A stretch of DNA of 64,000 nt from Variovorax sp. V213 (GTDB lineage: Bacteria > Pseudomonadota > Gammaproteobacteria > Burkholderiales > Burkholderiaceae_C): the NCBI RefSeq assembly GCF_041154455.1, contig NZ_AP028664.1:4465001-4529000 (forward strand), read 5' to 3'. Shown here piece by piece: positions 33,638 to 45,864 of the stretch. Under the pieces are notes generated by a model, which worked only from the letters and a program-made list of their open reading frames with translations, was not told the origin of the DNA and made no database searches. Position 1 is the stretch's first letter; every line of letters starts with the position of its first letter. The position numbers and the translations under genes were made by a program.

Positions 33638-35164
33638 ATGAGCACTCACAACGAATTGGTCGAAAAATCCGCCGTCGAACTGCGCCGCCTCATCGGCAGC
33701 AAGGCGGTCTCGCCGGTCGATCTGCTCGAGGCCTGCATCGCGCGGATCGAGCGGGTGAACCCTTTCGTCAATGCCGTGACCGCGACCTGCTTCGAACGCG
33801 CGAGAGCCGAAGCCAAGGCCGCCGAAGCGGCCGTCATGCGCGGCGACGCGCTGGGCTTGCTTCACGGCCTCCCGCTCGGCGTGAAGGACCTGGAGCCCAC
33901 CGAAGGCCTGCTCACCACCTGGGGCTCCGCGATCTTCCGCGACCACGTGCCGCAGGAAGACATCGAACTGGTGGCCCGCCTTCGCAAGGCCGGCGCCATC
34001 GTGGCGGGCAAGACCAACGTTCCCGAGATGGGCGCCGGCGCCAATTCGCGCAACGACGTGTGGGGCGCGACCGGCAACCCGTTCAACCCGAACCTGAATG
34101 CCGGGGGCTCTTCCGGCGGCTCCGCGGCGGCGCTGGCGTGCGACATGCTGCCCGTGTGCACCGGCTCCGACACCGGCGGGTCGCTGCGGATTCCGGCCGC
34201 CAAATGCGGCGTGGTGGGCTTTCGGCCTTCGCCGGGCATCGTGCCCAGCGTGCGAAAGCTGCTGGGCTGGACACCCATCTCCGTCGTCGGCCCCATGGGC
34301 CGGACCGTGGCGGACGCCTGCCTGCAGATGGCGGCCTCCGCGGGCATGCACGCCGGCGATCCGCTGAGCTATCCGCTGGACCCGCTGTCTTTCCTGAAGC
34401 CGGCGGACGTCGACCTGAGCAGGCTTCGGGTGGCGTGGACCGAAGACTTCGGCGTCTGCGCGGTGGACGACGGCATCCGCGCCACGATGCGCCGCAAGAT
34501 CGACGCCATGCGGCACCTGTTCAAGCGCTGCGACAAGATCGAGCTGGACCTGGGCGAAGCGCACCGCTGCTTCGACGTGCTGCGCGCCGAAGCCTTCGTG
34601 GCGGGCATGCAGGCCGCCTACCAGCGCGACCCGGCCAGCCTGGGGCCCAACTCGCGCGCGAACTACGAGATGGGCGCGCAGATGAGCCTGCTCGACAGCG
34701 CCTGGGCGCAGGCCGAACAGACCCGGCTCATCAAGCGCTTTCAAGCGACCTTTGCCGACTACGACCTGATTCTTTCGCCGACCACGCCGGTGTCGCCGTT
34801 CCCGTGGACGCAGCTGTACGCGGACACCATCAACGGCGAGAAGCAGGCCAACTACTACCGCTGGCTCGCGCTGACCTACGTCGTCACCCTGACCACGCAT
34901 CCGGCGCTGGCGCTGCCTTGCGGCGTCGACCATGCGGGCATGCCCTTCGGGCTGCAGATCGTCGGCGGCTTCCGGGCCGACCACCAGGTGCTGGGCGCGG
35001 CGCGTGCAATGGAAAGTGCCTTCGCCGCCAGTGCGGAGCTGCGCCGCCCGCGGCCCGACCTGGCGTCTTTGCGCATGGCTGAACCTGCGCTCACATCCAT
35101 CGTCACGGCGCCGCCGGGCTCGCATGGCAGCGCTTCGAGCGCTGCGACCACTTCGGCCGTCTGA
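33638..35164 (+). CDS. Amidase-signature family amidase
   Basis: 508 residues from the ATG at 33638. The Ser-cisSer-Lys triad is visible: Lys in P-L-G-V-K-D near residue 88, the first Ser in G-G-S-S-G-G-S-A-A near 166, and the nucleophile in D-T-G-G-S-L-R-I-P near 192. Length and motifs match AtzF/GatA-like hydrolases. It lacks the GatBC partners, so it is more likely catabolic than a transamidosome subunit. It follows the Bug binding protein, which may supply an amide or its acid. Substrate unknown. Confidence 0.94.
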   Translation: MSTHNELVEKSAVELRRLIGSKAVSPVDLLEACIARIERVNPFVNAVTATCFERARAEAKAAEAAVMRGDALGLLHGLPLGVKDLEPTEGLLTTWGSAIFRDHVPQEDIELVARLRKAGAIVAGKTNVPEMGAGANSRNDVWGATGNPFNPNLNAGGSSGGSAAALACDMLPVCTGSDTGGSLRIPAAKCGVVGFRPSPGIVPSVRKLLGWTPISVVGPMGRTVADACLQMAASAGMHAGDPLSYPLDPLSFLKPADVDLSRLRVAWTEDFGVCAVDDGIRATMRRKIDAMRHLFKRCDKIELDLGEAHRCFDVLRAEAFVAGMQAAYQRDPASLGPNSRANYEMGAQMSLLDSAWAQAEQTRLIKRFQATFADYDLILSPTTPVSPFPWTQLYADTINGEKQANYYRWLALTYVVTLTTHPALALPCGVDHAGMPFGLQIVGGFRADHQVLGAARAMESAFAASAELRRPRPDLASLRMAEPALTSIVTAPPGSHGSASSAATTSAV

Positions 35165-35289
35165 GAAGACAGCGCCGGGGAGCCGGCAAGCGATGCGGCC
35201 GCGTTCCCGGCGGCAGCGGCGCACCGCTTGACCTTGCCATGGTGTCAACCCCGACACTGGAGCCCACTTCATCGAAGGAAGGCGTCTCC

Positions 35290-37485
<2,196 letters not shown>

Positions 37486-37572
37486 CGCCTGCCGGGGTGC
37501 CGAGTTGCGAGGACAAGCAGCTTCCGAATTCGGCCTACAGACATTCCGCCCCGGTTTGTGCAAGTTGGGCGC

Positions 37573-37779
37573 ATGACACACCCCATCGAACTCATCATCG
37601 AGGAGCCAGCCCTCGGTTCATATGTCTGGCGCCTGCTCGAAACGGATGCGGAGGGAGCCAATCCCAAAGTGCTTCACGGCGCCTTCGACGCGGCGGACAC
37701 CTATGAAGCCGCGCTGGCCGCCGGGCAACGTGCGCTGCAGACTGAAATTCGACGACGAGCCGCGCCCGCCCACACCTAG
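37573..37779 (+). CDS. Small hypothetical protein
   Basis: 68 residues from the ATG at 37573 (an in-frame GTG at 37558 adds five). It is mainly polar with P-I-E-L-I-I-E-E-P near the start, V-W-R-L-L-E-T near residue 18 and A-A-D-T-Y-E-A-A-L-A-A-G near 40. This looks like a small alpha-beta fold. No family recognised. It lies 87 bases downstream of the P1B ATPase gene. The third-position GC is high, which supports coding. Confidence 0.55.
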   Translation: MTHPIELIIEEPALGSYVWRLLETDAEGANPKVLHGAFDAADTYEAALAAGQRALQTEIRRRAAPAHT

Positions 37780-37941
37780 AACGAGAACGCGTGATCCGCC
37801 GGCAGGCCTCGTGGAGCGATGAGGCCTGCGGTGCGCGCTGGAGCGGCACCTGATCTCCTTCGATACGTAAGATCGGGCCGGCCCTCGCCTGCGAGCACAG
37901 GCGAGCCGCCCCCTTCCACAATGACAAAAGGAGATCTACCG

Positions 37942-39045
37942 ATGCAGAACGGAATCCGTCATCGCCGCCACTTCCTGAAGACCGCCGCGGGCTCCGGATT
38001 GGCGGCCCTTACCGGACTGGCCGATGCGCAATCTTTCGAATTCAAGCCCAACCAGCGCTATCCGGATCCTTCGGTGCTGATCCTGGATCCGAGCTTTGCG
38101 AAGTACCGCATCTACAGCAGCACCATCGAGCAGGTGGGCACCGGCATGCGTTGGGCGGAAGGGCCGGTGTACTTTCCCGAAGGCGGCTACCTGCTGTGCA
38201 GCGACATTCCGAACAACCGGATCATGAAGTACGACGAGAGGACCGGCAGGTTCACGGTGCACAAGCAGAACGCCAACTTCGCCAACGGCAACACCCGCGA
38301 TCGCCAGGGCCGGCTCGTCACCTGCGAACACTCGGTCACGCGCCGCGTGGTGCGCACCGAGAAGGACGGCCGGATGACGGTGCTCGCCGATAGTTTCGAC
38401 GGCAAAAAGCTCAACGCGCCCAACGACGTGGTCGTGAGGTCGGACGACACCGTGTGGTTCACCGACCCCATCTTCGGCATCAACGGCGAGTGGGAAGGCT
38501 CCAGGGCCACGCCGGAACAGCCAACCACCAATGTCTTTCGCATTGCCACGGACGGCAAGCTCACCGCGGTGATCACCGATCTCGTGAACCCGAACGGCCT
38601 TGCGTTTTCTCCGGACGAGAAAAAGCTCTACGTGGTCGAGTGGAAAGGCACGCCCCACCGCAGCATCTGGAGCTACGACGTTTCAGCCGACGGCGCCAGC
38701 GTGTCGAACAAGACCAAGCTGATCGACGCGGACGGCCCCGGCGCGCTCGACGGCTTTCGTGTCGACCGCGACGGCAACCTCTGGTGCGGCTGGGGCTTCA
38801 GTGGCGCATTCGCGCCCGAGCCGACCGACATCGGCGGCGGAATGAAGGCCCACCTGCCGCTCGGAAAGTCTGAGGAGCTCGATGGCGTGAAGGTCTTCAA
38901 CCCCCAGGGCAAACCGATCGGCTTCATCCGGCTGCCGGAGCGGTGCGCCAATCTCGAGTTCGGCGGGCCGAAGCGCAACCGCCTCTACATGGCGAGCAGC
39001 CATTCGCTCTATGCGCTTTACGTGGAGGCGCACGGAGCGGTCTAG
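37942..39045 (+). CDS. SMP-30/gluconolactonase/LRE-family protein, Tat-exported
   Basis: 367 residues from the ATG at 37942, with AGGAGA 8-13 bases upstream. The N terminus R-H-R-R-H-F-L-K-T-A-A is a twin-arginine signal. The six-bladed propeller has E-G-P-V-Y-F at about residue 70, the metal-ligand loop with N-D-V-V-V near 162, N-P-N-G-L-A-F-S-P near 218 and D-G-F-R-V-D-R-D-G-N near 268. Glu in E-G-P-V, Asn in P-N-D-V and Asp in the last motif are the usual metal ligands. It hydrolyses lactones, probably sugar lactones in the periplasm. It is convergent with the lyase gene. Confidence 0.9.
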   Translation: MQNGIRHRRHFLKTAAGSGLAALTGLADAQSFEFKPNQRYPDPSVLILDPSFAKYRIYSSTIEQVGTGMRWAEGPVYFPEGGYLLCSDIPNNRIMKYDERTGRFTVHKQNANFANGNTRDRQGRLVTCEHSVTRRVVRTEKDGRMTVLADSFDGKKLNAPNDVVVRSDDTVWFTDPIFGINGEWEGSRATPEQPTTNVFRIATDGKLTAVITDLVNPNGLAFSPDEKKLYVVEWKGTPHRSIWSYDVSADGASVSNKTKLIDADGPGALDGFRVDRDGNLWCGWGFSGAFAPEPTDIGGGMKAHLPLGKSEELDGVKVFNPQGKPIGFIRLPERCANLEFGGPKRNRLYMASSHSLYALYVEAHGAV

Positions 39046-39069
39046 CGTTTCGGCGGCCGAGGTTCGTTG

Positions 39070-41310
39070 CTACGCCGCCAGCGATGCGATCTCCGCCGCC
39101 GTCAGCGCGCCGTGATAGACCCGGAAGTCGTCGAGCCGGCCGCGCAGGAACGGATCTGCTGCGTACTGCGAACGGCCGAGAAAGTTCTGCGTGGTCTCTC
39201 CGAGATCGAAGGGAGCCAGCGTCATCTGCGCGTTGCTGCCGGCCACCGCGCCATCGACATACAGCGTGCCGAGCGCACCGGACAAGGTGACGGCCACATG
39301 CACCCAGCGGCCGGTGGGCAGCGGCGACGAGCCTTCGATCAGTTGCGTGTTGTAGCCGTGGACCGTGGAGATCGCATAGCGCACCGTCCCGGCGCTGCTG
39401 CGCGGCGTCAGCATCATGTAGCGGCGCTGGCCGGAGCCCAGATCGAACACGCGTGACCACGTCGGGATGGCGTCCAGGTACACCCAGCATGCGATCGTGA
39501 AGTCGGCCAGGTTCTTCACCGGCGCCGCCGGAAGGTTGACGCAGGCCGCCGCGCTGGCCAGGGCGACGGCGCTGCCCTCGTGCCCGGCCACCCAGGCCGC
39601 TCCACCCGCGAGCTCGCTCGCGGCGAACCGGCCCGTTGTATCGGCGGCCGAAGTGCCCTGAGCCTCGTCGAACTTGAGCTGCATCAGCAACTCGGCCCTG
39701 ATGGCGGCCCTTGCCTCGGTGGAAGGGGTGCTCTCTCCGCCCGCGTTCACGGCCACCACCACGTAGTGCCACACCTCTCCCGCTGCGACGGCGCTGTCGG
39801 TGAAGGTGAGCGTATCGGTGATGCCCGAGGTCACTGTTGCGTAGGGCCCGCCCGCAACGGCCGCGCGCTTGACCGTGTAGCTCAGCGCACCGGTGCTGCC
39901 CCACCACGACAACTCGACCTGCGCTCCGCGCACCCGCGCCGTGAGCCCGCTCGGCGGCACGAGCGTGGCGAGCGGATCGCGCGTGTAGGTCAGCGTTCCG
40001 AAGCCAAGCTGATCGCCGTTGCCGCCATCTGACTCAGGGCGCATCTGGATGGCCTGCAGCGACGTGAAGGGCGTGGCAATGCCCAGCCGGTTGGCATAGT
40101 GGTTGTAGACGCTTTCCCAGATCCCGCGCATGTGTCCCTGTCCGGCCGTCGACAGCACGGACTGGGTTCCCTGCCTGTTGATGTTGGTGAAGAAAGGCAC
40201 GGTGTAGAAGTCACCCGAGCCGTCGCGAAGGTTGGACTTGGCCACGTACTCGGCACCGGCCAGGAAGCGGTTGTTCTCGTAGCCGTAGACATCGTCGCCC
40301 TGGTTCCAGGCCATCTCGCAGAACACGCCCGCAAGGCCGATGCCGAGGGTGCAGTGACCCTGGTCGCGGCCGCTCTCCTGCCACTGGCCAAGGTAGCCGG
40401 GATGCACGTGATAGACCGCCTGCAGGCCGGCGCCATTGCCCTGGCCGGTCTTGTAGTAGCCGAGCGCCTCGTCATAGATGTCGACCCGGTCGCACAGCAC
40501 GCCAATGGCCAGCATCGAGGCCAGCGTGCATTGATCCCAGTTGGCCCAGTAGTTGGTGATTTCAGAGCCGTTGTGGTTGATGAGGAAGCTGTGGTTGAGC
40601 GGATAGAACACCGTCAGCATCATGTTCTGGAAGCGCGCGAAGTCGCTTGCCGCCCAGCCCGGATAGGACCGCATGATCTCGGCCGCATTCGCGAACTGGT
40701 GGCCGTAGATGCCGGCCGCCAGGAAGCGGTCTGCGTTGCCCTGGATCGACGTCAGCGTGGACGACCAGGCATTGAGGAACACGACCGCCAGGTCGGCATA
40801 GCGCGTGTCCTGCGAAACCTTCCAGCGCAGCGCAAGCTGGTAGGTGCGCGCGATGTCGATGTACATCTGCGCAAAATTCTGGTCATCCCCGCCGCGAATC
40901 ACCGTGGCCAGCGGCCGTGGCGTGGCGCCCAGCTGCGAACGGCCGTTGGCCTGCAACGCGTTCCACCCGGCGAGCCAGGGTTGCGCATTGGCCGCGACCT
41001 TCGCGCGCATGCGATCGAAGTCGGCCTCGGTGTGCAGGAGGCCGGGGTGCACGAACTTTCGCGATGGAGCGGCTGTTTCTTCGGTCGCGGTATCGGTCGA
41101 GGGATCTGTCCCCTCAGAGGAGACGACAACCGACGACGTGGAAGCGTTCTGCGGTGACGCGGCGAGCGCGCCGAAGCCGCCCGCCACACCCCCACCGCCC
41201 CCTCCTCCGCCCCCACACGCGCTCGTGCCGAGCGCGACCAGGCTCATCGCGCCCATGCAGAAGGCGCGGCGATCTAGAGGAACGTTGTTTTCGCTGTCTT
41301 GTGGATGCAT
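39070..41310 (-). CDS. Tat lipoprotein: alginate-lyase-like domain, fibronectin type III and LamG domains
   Basis: 746 residues from the ATG at 41310. R-R-A-F-C-M-G is a Tat motif, then a lipobox with Cys 32, followed by a run of nine Gly. A Ser/Thr-rich linker leads to an alpha-toroid domain resembling alginate lyase (about 80-400; motif N-H-N-G-S-E-I-T-N-Y-W-A-N-W). A fibronectin type III domain is at about 425-520 and a LamG/concanavalin-like domain at about 535-740. The predicted protein is anchored outside the cytoplasm and binds and cleaves an acidic polysaccharide, by family. No other polysaccharide genes are adjacent. Confidence 0.85.
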   Translation of the reverse strand: MHPQDSENNVPLDRRAFCMGAMSLVALGTSACGGGGGGGGGVAGGFGALAASPQNASTSSVVVSSEGTDPSTDTATEETAAPSRKFVHPGLLHTEADFDRMRAKVAANAQPWLAGWNALQANGRSQLGATPRPLATVIRGGDDQNFAQMYIDIARTYQLALRWKVSQDTRYADLAVVFLNAWSSTLTSIQGNADRFLAAGIYGHQFANAAEIMRSYPGWAASDFARFQNMMLTVFYPLNHSFLINHNGSEITNYWANWDQCTLASMLAIGVLCDRVDIYDEALGYYKTGQGNGAGLQAVYHVHPGYLGQWQESGRDQGHCTLGIGLAGVFCEMAWNQGDDVYGYENNRFLAGAEYVAKSNLRDGSGDFYTVPFFTNINRQGTQSVLSTAGQGHMRGIWESVYNHYANRLGIATPFTSLQAIQMRPESDGGNGDQLGFGTLTYTRDPLATLVPPSGLTARVRGAQVELSWWGSTGALSYTVKRAAVAGGPYATVTSGITDTLTFTDSAVAAGEVWHYVVVAVNAGGESTPSTEARAAIRAELLMQLKFDEAQGTSAADTTGRFAASELAGGAAWVAGHEGSAVALASAAACVNLPAAPVKNLADFTIACWVYLDAIPTWSRVFDLGSGQRRYMMLTPRSSAGTVRYAISTVHGYNTQLIEGSSPLPTGRWVHVAVTLSGALGTLYVDGAVAGSNAQMTLAPFDLGETTQNFLGRSQYAADPFLRGRLDDFRVYHGALTAAEIASLAA

Positions 41311-41351
41311 GTCGAAGAGCTGTTGGTTATAAATTGTTACAGCAACATGCA

Positions 41352-41403
41352 TGCCAATCGACGAGTGAAACCTTTTCCATTCGTCGATCGACCCCGATTG
41401 GCA
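41352..41403. other. Inverted repeat upstream of the lyase gene
   Basis: TGCCAATCG (41352-41360) pairs with CGATTGGCA (41395-41403), with an inner ACGA/TCGT pair (41361-41364 and 41381-41384). It lies 42 bases upstream of the lyase start on the minus strand, so it may be a leader hairpin or an operator. A TATAAC -10-like element lies between it and the start. Confidence 0.4.
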
Positions 41404-41587
41404 CCGCGGCATGCCGCAAGTGCCCCGGAAATGACATTCGGCGTCACATCAAGGCGCCGTTGCGCTCAGGAATGTCACCGTTGCGCCCCGCTAACTCCGC
41501 GAACCTGCGGGCTTCAACCGGCTCGCAAGAAAATCGAGGAACGCACGGTGCGCCGCCGGCGATCTGAATGAATGATGAAAAGCGCCA

Positions 41588-44500
41588 TCAATGCGTAGCC
41601 GGGCTGCCATTGCCGGGCCGGATCCTGAACCAGATGGAATACATGGCCGGCAGGAACACCAGCGTCAGAATCGTCCCCGCGAACGTACCGCCGATCAAGG
41701 TATAGGCGAGCGCACCCCAGAACACCGAGTGCGTCAGCGGGATGAACGCGAGGATCGCCGCGAGCGCCGTCAGGATCACGGGGCGGGCACGCTGCACGGT
41801 CGCCTCGACAACTGCATGGAACGGGTCGAGCCCTTCCTCCTGGTTGTAGTGGATCTGCCCGAGCAGGATCAGCGTGTTGCGCATCAGGATGCCCGACAGC
41901 GCGATGAGCCCCACGAGTGCATTGATGCCGAAGGGCTGCTGGAACAGCAGCAAGGTCGGCACGACGCCGATCAGCCCCAGGGGACTCGTGAGGAACACCA
42001 TGACCATCGCGGAGATCGAGCGCACCTGGAAGATGATGATGAGCAACGTGAACGCCAGCATGATCGGGAAGAGCGGCAGCATTGCCTTGGTCGCCTTTTC
42101 CGATTCCTCGATGGAACCGGCCTGAACGATGTGGTAACCGGCGGGCAGCTTCTGCATGAGGGGCTGCAACTGCGCAGTGATCGCGTTTGACACGTCGGGG
42201 GGTTGCAGCCCGTCGGCGATGTCTCCCTGCACCGTGATCGTGGGCATGCGGTCGCGTCGCCGCATGACCGGTTCTTCCATGCGCACCTCGACCTCGCCGA
42301 CCTGCGACAGCGGAATGCGCTGGCCGCCAGCACCGGCGAGCGTGAAGTCCGCGATCCGGGCCGGGTCGAGGCGCGTGCCGCCAGCCGAACGGGCCATGAC
42401 CTGCACGGTGCGGATGTCTTCACGCACGGTGGTCACACCGGCGCGCCGCTCAGGAGGAACTGCAGTTGCTGCGCCACCGCGCTGGAGCTCAGCCCGACGG
42501 CCTGCAGGCGGTCCTGCTTCAGGGTGAAGTGCAGCGTGGGCGTGCGGGTGCCCCAGTCGGTGCTGACGGTGCGCATCATCGGGCTGGCATCCATCACCTG
42601 CCGCACCTCGGCCGCGATCCGGCGCAGTTCGTTCGCATCGGGCCCGCTGACGCGGTAGGCCACGGGAAACGGCGAGTAGGGCCCGAACACCAACTGCGTC
42701 ACGCGCACCCGCGCCTCGGACGCGAGGCCGTCCGCAATGGCCTCGCGCAAGCGGTGCTTCAGCGCTTCGCGCTCCTCCTGGCTGGCCGTGCGGATCACGA
42801 TCTTGGCGAACGACGGGTCCGGCAGTTCCGGCCCCATGGCGAAAAAGAAGCGGGGTGCACCCTGTCCGATGTACGAGGTGACGATCTGGGCCTCCGGCTG
42901 CGTGGACAGCCAGGCCTCGACTTTCGCCGCTGCGTTGCTGGTCTGCGTGATGGCCGTGCCATAAGGCATCTGCACTTCCACCAGGACTTCGGGGCGGTCG
43001 GAGATCGGGAAGAACTGCTTCTTGACCACGCCCATGCCGAGGATCGACACCACAAAGAGGCCGACCACCGCGCACGCGACCAGCCACTTGCGCGCGATGA
43101 CGCGTTCGAGTAGCCGGCGCAGGCGGTTGTAGCGCGGCGTGTCGTAGATCGCGGCGTGGCCGCCTTCGACCTTCTTGAAGTTCGGCAGCAGCTTGACGCC
43201 CAGGTAGGGGGTGAACACCACCGCGACGACCCAGGATGCGATCAGCGCGATGCCGACGATCCAGAACATGTTGCTGGTGTACTCGCCCGCCGTCGACGGC
43301 GCAAAGCCGTTCGGCATGAAGCCGACGGCGGTCACCAGCGTGCCCGAGAGCATCGGCGCTGCCGTGTGGCTCCAGGCGTAGGCGGACGCGGCCACATGGC
43401 TATAACCCTCCTCGATCTTCACGACCATCATCTCGATGGCGATGATGGCGTCGTCCACGAGCAGGCCCAGCGCCAGGATCAGCGAGCCGAGCGTGATGCG
43501 GTCGAAGTTCTTGCCGGTGGCCTCCATCACCACGAAGACCACGGCCAGTGTGAGCGGCACGGCGGCGGCGACCACCAGGCCGGCGCGCCAGCCCATGCTC
43601 AGGAAGCTCACCAGCATCACGACCAGCAAGGCCGCGAAGAACTTCACCATGAATTCGTCCACCGACGCGGCGATGTTGACCGATTGGTCCGTGACTTTCG
43701 ACAGGCTCAGGCCCAGGGGCAGTTCGGCGTTGATGGCGCGGGCTTCCGCCTCCAGCGACTTGCCCAGATCGAGCCCGTTCCAGCCTTCCCGCATGACGAC
43801 GCCTATCAGCAGCGCCGGCTCGCCGCCGTTGCGGATCATGAAGGTGGCGGGATCTTCGTAGCCGCGCCTGACCGTGGCCACGTCCGACAGCTTCAAGGTG
43901 CGGCCTTGCGCGATCACTGGCGTGTCCCGGATCTTCTGCAGGGTGTCGAAGGCGCCGTCCAGGCGAATGAAGACCTGCGGCCCCTTGGTTTCCACGGACC
44001 CGGCCGGGCTCAGCGCATTCTGGGCATTGAGCGCGGCGAACACGTCCTGCGGGCCGATGCCCAGGGTGGCCAGACGGTCGTGCGCGAACTCGACGTAGAT
44101 CCGTTCGGACTGCTCCCCCGCAATGTTCACCTTCTTCACACCCGGCACGTGCAGCAGCCGCTGGCGCAGCGCTTCCGCATCGCGCACCAGCACGCGCTGC
44201 GGCTCTCCCTTGGCCTTGAGCGCGAAGAGGGCGAAGGTGACGTCGGCGTACTCGTCGTTGATCATCGGGCCGATCACGCCCGCCGGAAGATTGCCCGCTT
44301 CGTCGCCGACCTTCTTTCGTGCTTGATAGAACTCTTCTTGCACCTTGGAGGGCGGCGTACTGTCCTGCAAGGTCAGCGTGGTGAACGCGAGACCGGGCCG
44401 AGTGTAGGTTTCGGCGCGATCGTAGTAGCGCAGCTCCTGCAGGCGCTTCTCGACCTTCTCTGCGACCTGGTCCTGCATCTCCTGCGCCGTGGCGCCGGGC

Positions 44501-44667
44501 CAGGCCGTGATGATGGTCATCACCTTGATTGTGAAGGCGGGGTCCTCCGCGCGCCCCAGCTTGAAGAACGCGACCAGGCCCGCCAATGAGATCAGGCAGA
44601 TCAGGAACAGGGTGATGGAGCGTTCGCGAACCGCGAGCGCCGACAGATTGAAACGGCTTTCGCTCAT
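41588..44667 (-). pseudogene. RND efflux permease (AcrB/HAE1 type), frameshifted
   Basis: The first part (744 residues, 44667-42433) has the RND start L-A-V-R-E-R-S-I-T, then P-G-A-T-A-Q-E, and ends at S-G-A-P-V followed by TGA. The second part (to 41588) continues T-T-V-R-E-D-I-R-T and runs through the C-terminal membrane half. Removing two bases (TG) from GTGTGACC near 42436 joins them into a 1,025-residue permease, the normal RND length. The 3,080-base span is two over a multiple of three, which agrees. As written, the gene gives only a truncated pump. It overlaps the adaptor gene by 4 bases (ATGA). Confidence 0.85.
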
Positions 44668-45779
44668 GGACGGGCTCCGCCACCCGCAGGCGCCGCGACC
44701 GCGCCGGCGACGCGCACCTCTTCGCCGTCGCGCAGCAGGTGCGCGCCGAGTGCGATCACTCGATCGCCCTGTTTGAGCTGGCCCGTGACTTGGGCGCGGT
44801 CGTCTTCCAGCGACTCCACCTTCACCGGCTGCCAGTGCACCTTCGTCGGATCGCCGGTGATGACCCAGACCCCCGGCGCCTTGCCGGCGTCGAACAGGGC
44901 GCCGACGGGCACCTGCACACCGTTCTTCGCGACGGCCTTGCCGTCCCCGACGAGGACCGTCACCGTGGCGCCCAGCGGCGCATTGGCCAGCTCGCCTTCG
45001 AGCACATAGCGCGCCTCGAAGGTGCGGGTGAGGCGGTCGGCCGCATCCGAAAGCTGCCGCAGCTTCACAGGGACCGCAGCGCCTTCCTTGCCGAACAGCG
45101 TGGCATGGCCCGCAGAGCCGACGGCAGGGCGCAGCGTTTCGGGCAACTGCACCACCGCCTCCCTGCGCCCGGCCTGTGCCACGCGGACCACCACCTGGCC
45201 GGCGGTGACGACCTGGCCGGGCTCGACCAGCGTTTCAAGGACCGTGCCGTCGACGTCGGCGACCAGGTCCGAATAGCGGTTGGCATTGCGCGCGACATCG
45301 GACTGCGCTTCGGCCGCACTGAGCTGGGCTTGGGCGGCATCCGCCGCGGCCTTGATCTGGTCGTAGGCCGAAGCGGAGATTGCACCGGTGCCGCGCAGGT
45401 CGCGATAGCGCAGCTCTTCGTCGCTCGCCTGCTTCGCGCGCGCTCGTGCAGCGGTCACGGCCTCCAGCTGCGCACGCGCGGCGAGCTTCAGATCGGCGGG
45501 GTCGATGCGCATGAGCAACTGCCCACGCTTGACTGTTTGCCCGGCGTCCACGAGCCGCTCCAGCACCTTTCCCGAGACTCGAAATCCCAGGTCGCTTTGC
45601 ACACGTGCGGCTACGGTGCCGGTGAAAGAGCGCGACGCCGAAGCGGCGGCCTGGACGGTAGCGGCGCGCACCAGCGGCACTTGGAGGCGCGGGTCTGGCG
45701 GCGCCTTGTCGTCGCAAGCGACCAGCGCGAATGGCAAGGCGCAGAAAAGTGCGGATGTAACGAAGCGGCGCGGATGCAT
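44664..45779 (-). CDS. RND efflux periplasmic adaptor (membrane fusion protein), lipoprotein
   Basis: 371 residues. A lipoprotein signal ends at Cys 22 (A-L-V-A-C). The mature part has the lipoyl-like half-domain motif (V-L-E-R-L-V-D-A-G-Q-T-V-K-R-G-Q near residue 75), a long coiled hairpin with many Ala/Arg (about 105-165), a second half V-L-E-T-L-V-E-P-G-Q-V, and a beta-barrel. It bridges the RND permease to the outer-membrane channel. Translation is coupled to the permease gene. It is probably controlled by the TetR protein through the operator at 45825. Confidence 0.95.
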   Translation of the reverse strand: MHPRRFVTSALFCALPFALVACDDKAPPDPRLQVPLVRAATVQAAASASRSFTGTVAARVQSDLGFRVSGKVLERLVDAGQTVKRGQLLMRIDPADLKLAARAQLEAVTAARARAKQASDEELRYRDLRGTGAISASAYDQIKAAADAAQAQLSAAEAQSDVARNANRYSDLVADVDGTVLETLVEPGQVVTAGQVVVRVAQAGRREAVVQLPETLRPAVGSAGHATLFGKEGAAVPVKLRQLSDAADRLTRTFEARYVLEGELANAPLGATVTVLVGDGKAVAKNGVQVPVGALFDAGKAPGVWVITGDPTKVHWQPVKVESLEDDRAQVTGQLKQGDRVIALGAHLLRDGEEVRVAGAVAAPAGGGARP

Positions 45780-45824
45780 GAGGGTCCCATGGACGAATCG
45801 ATCAGGACCCTGATTTTGATAACA

Positions 45825-45848
45825 GTGACCAATTTAGTCAATGGTCAC
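45825..45848. promoter_or_regulatory. Putative TetR operator upstream of the adaptor gene
   Basis: A 24-bp site with GTGACCA at one end and TGGTCAC at the other, plus an inner TGAC-N7-GTCA. Seventeen of 24 positions match, in reverse orientation, the site at 46521. It is 45 bases before the adaptor start and just past the end of the tetR gene, where it can block transcription of the pump operon. Confidence 0.65.
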
Positions 45849-45864
45849 ATGCAGGTTTGTTTGC

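Noticed and set aside
42433..44667. A natural short RND permease of 744 residues
   Set aside because: The second half follows at once in another frame with all RND motifs, so the stop is due to a frameshift.
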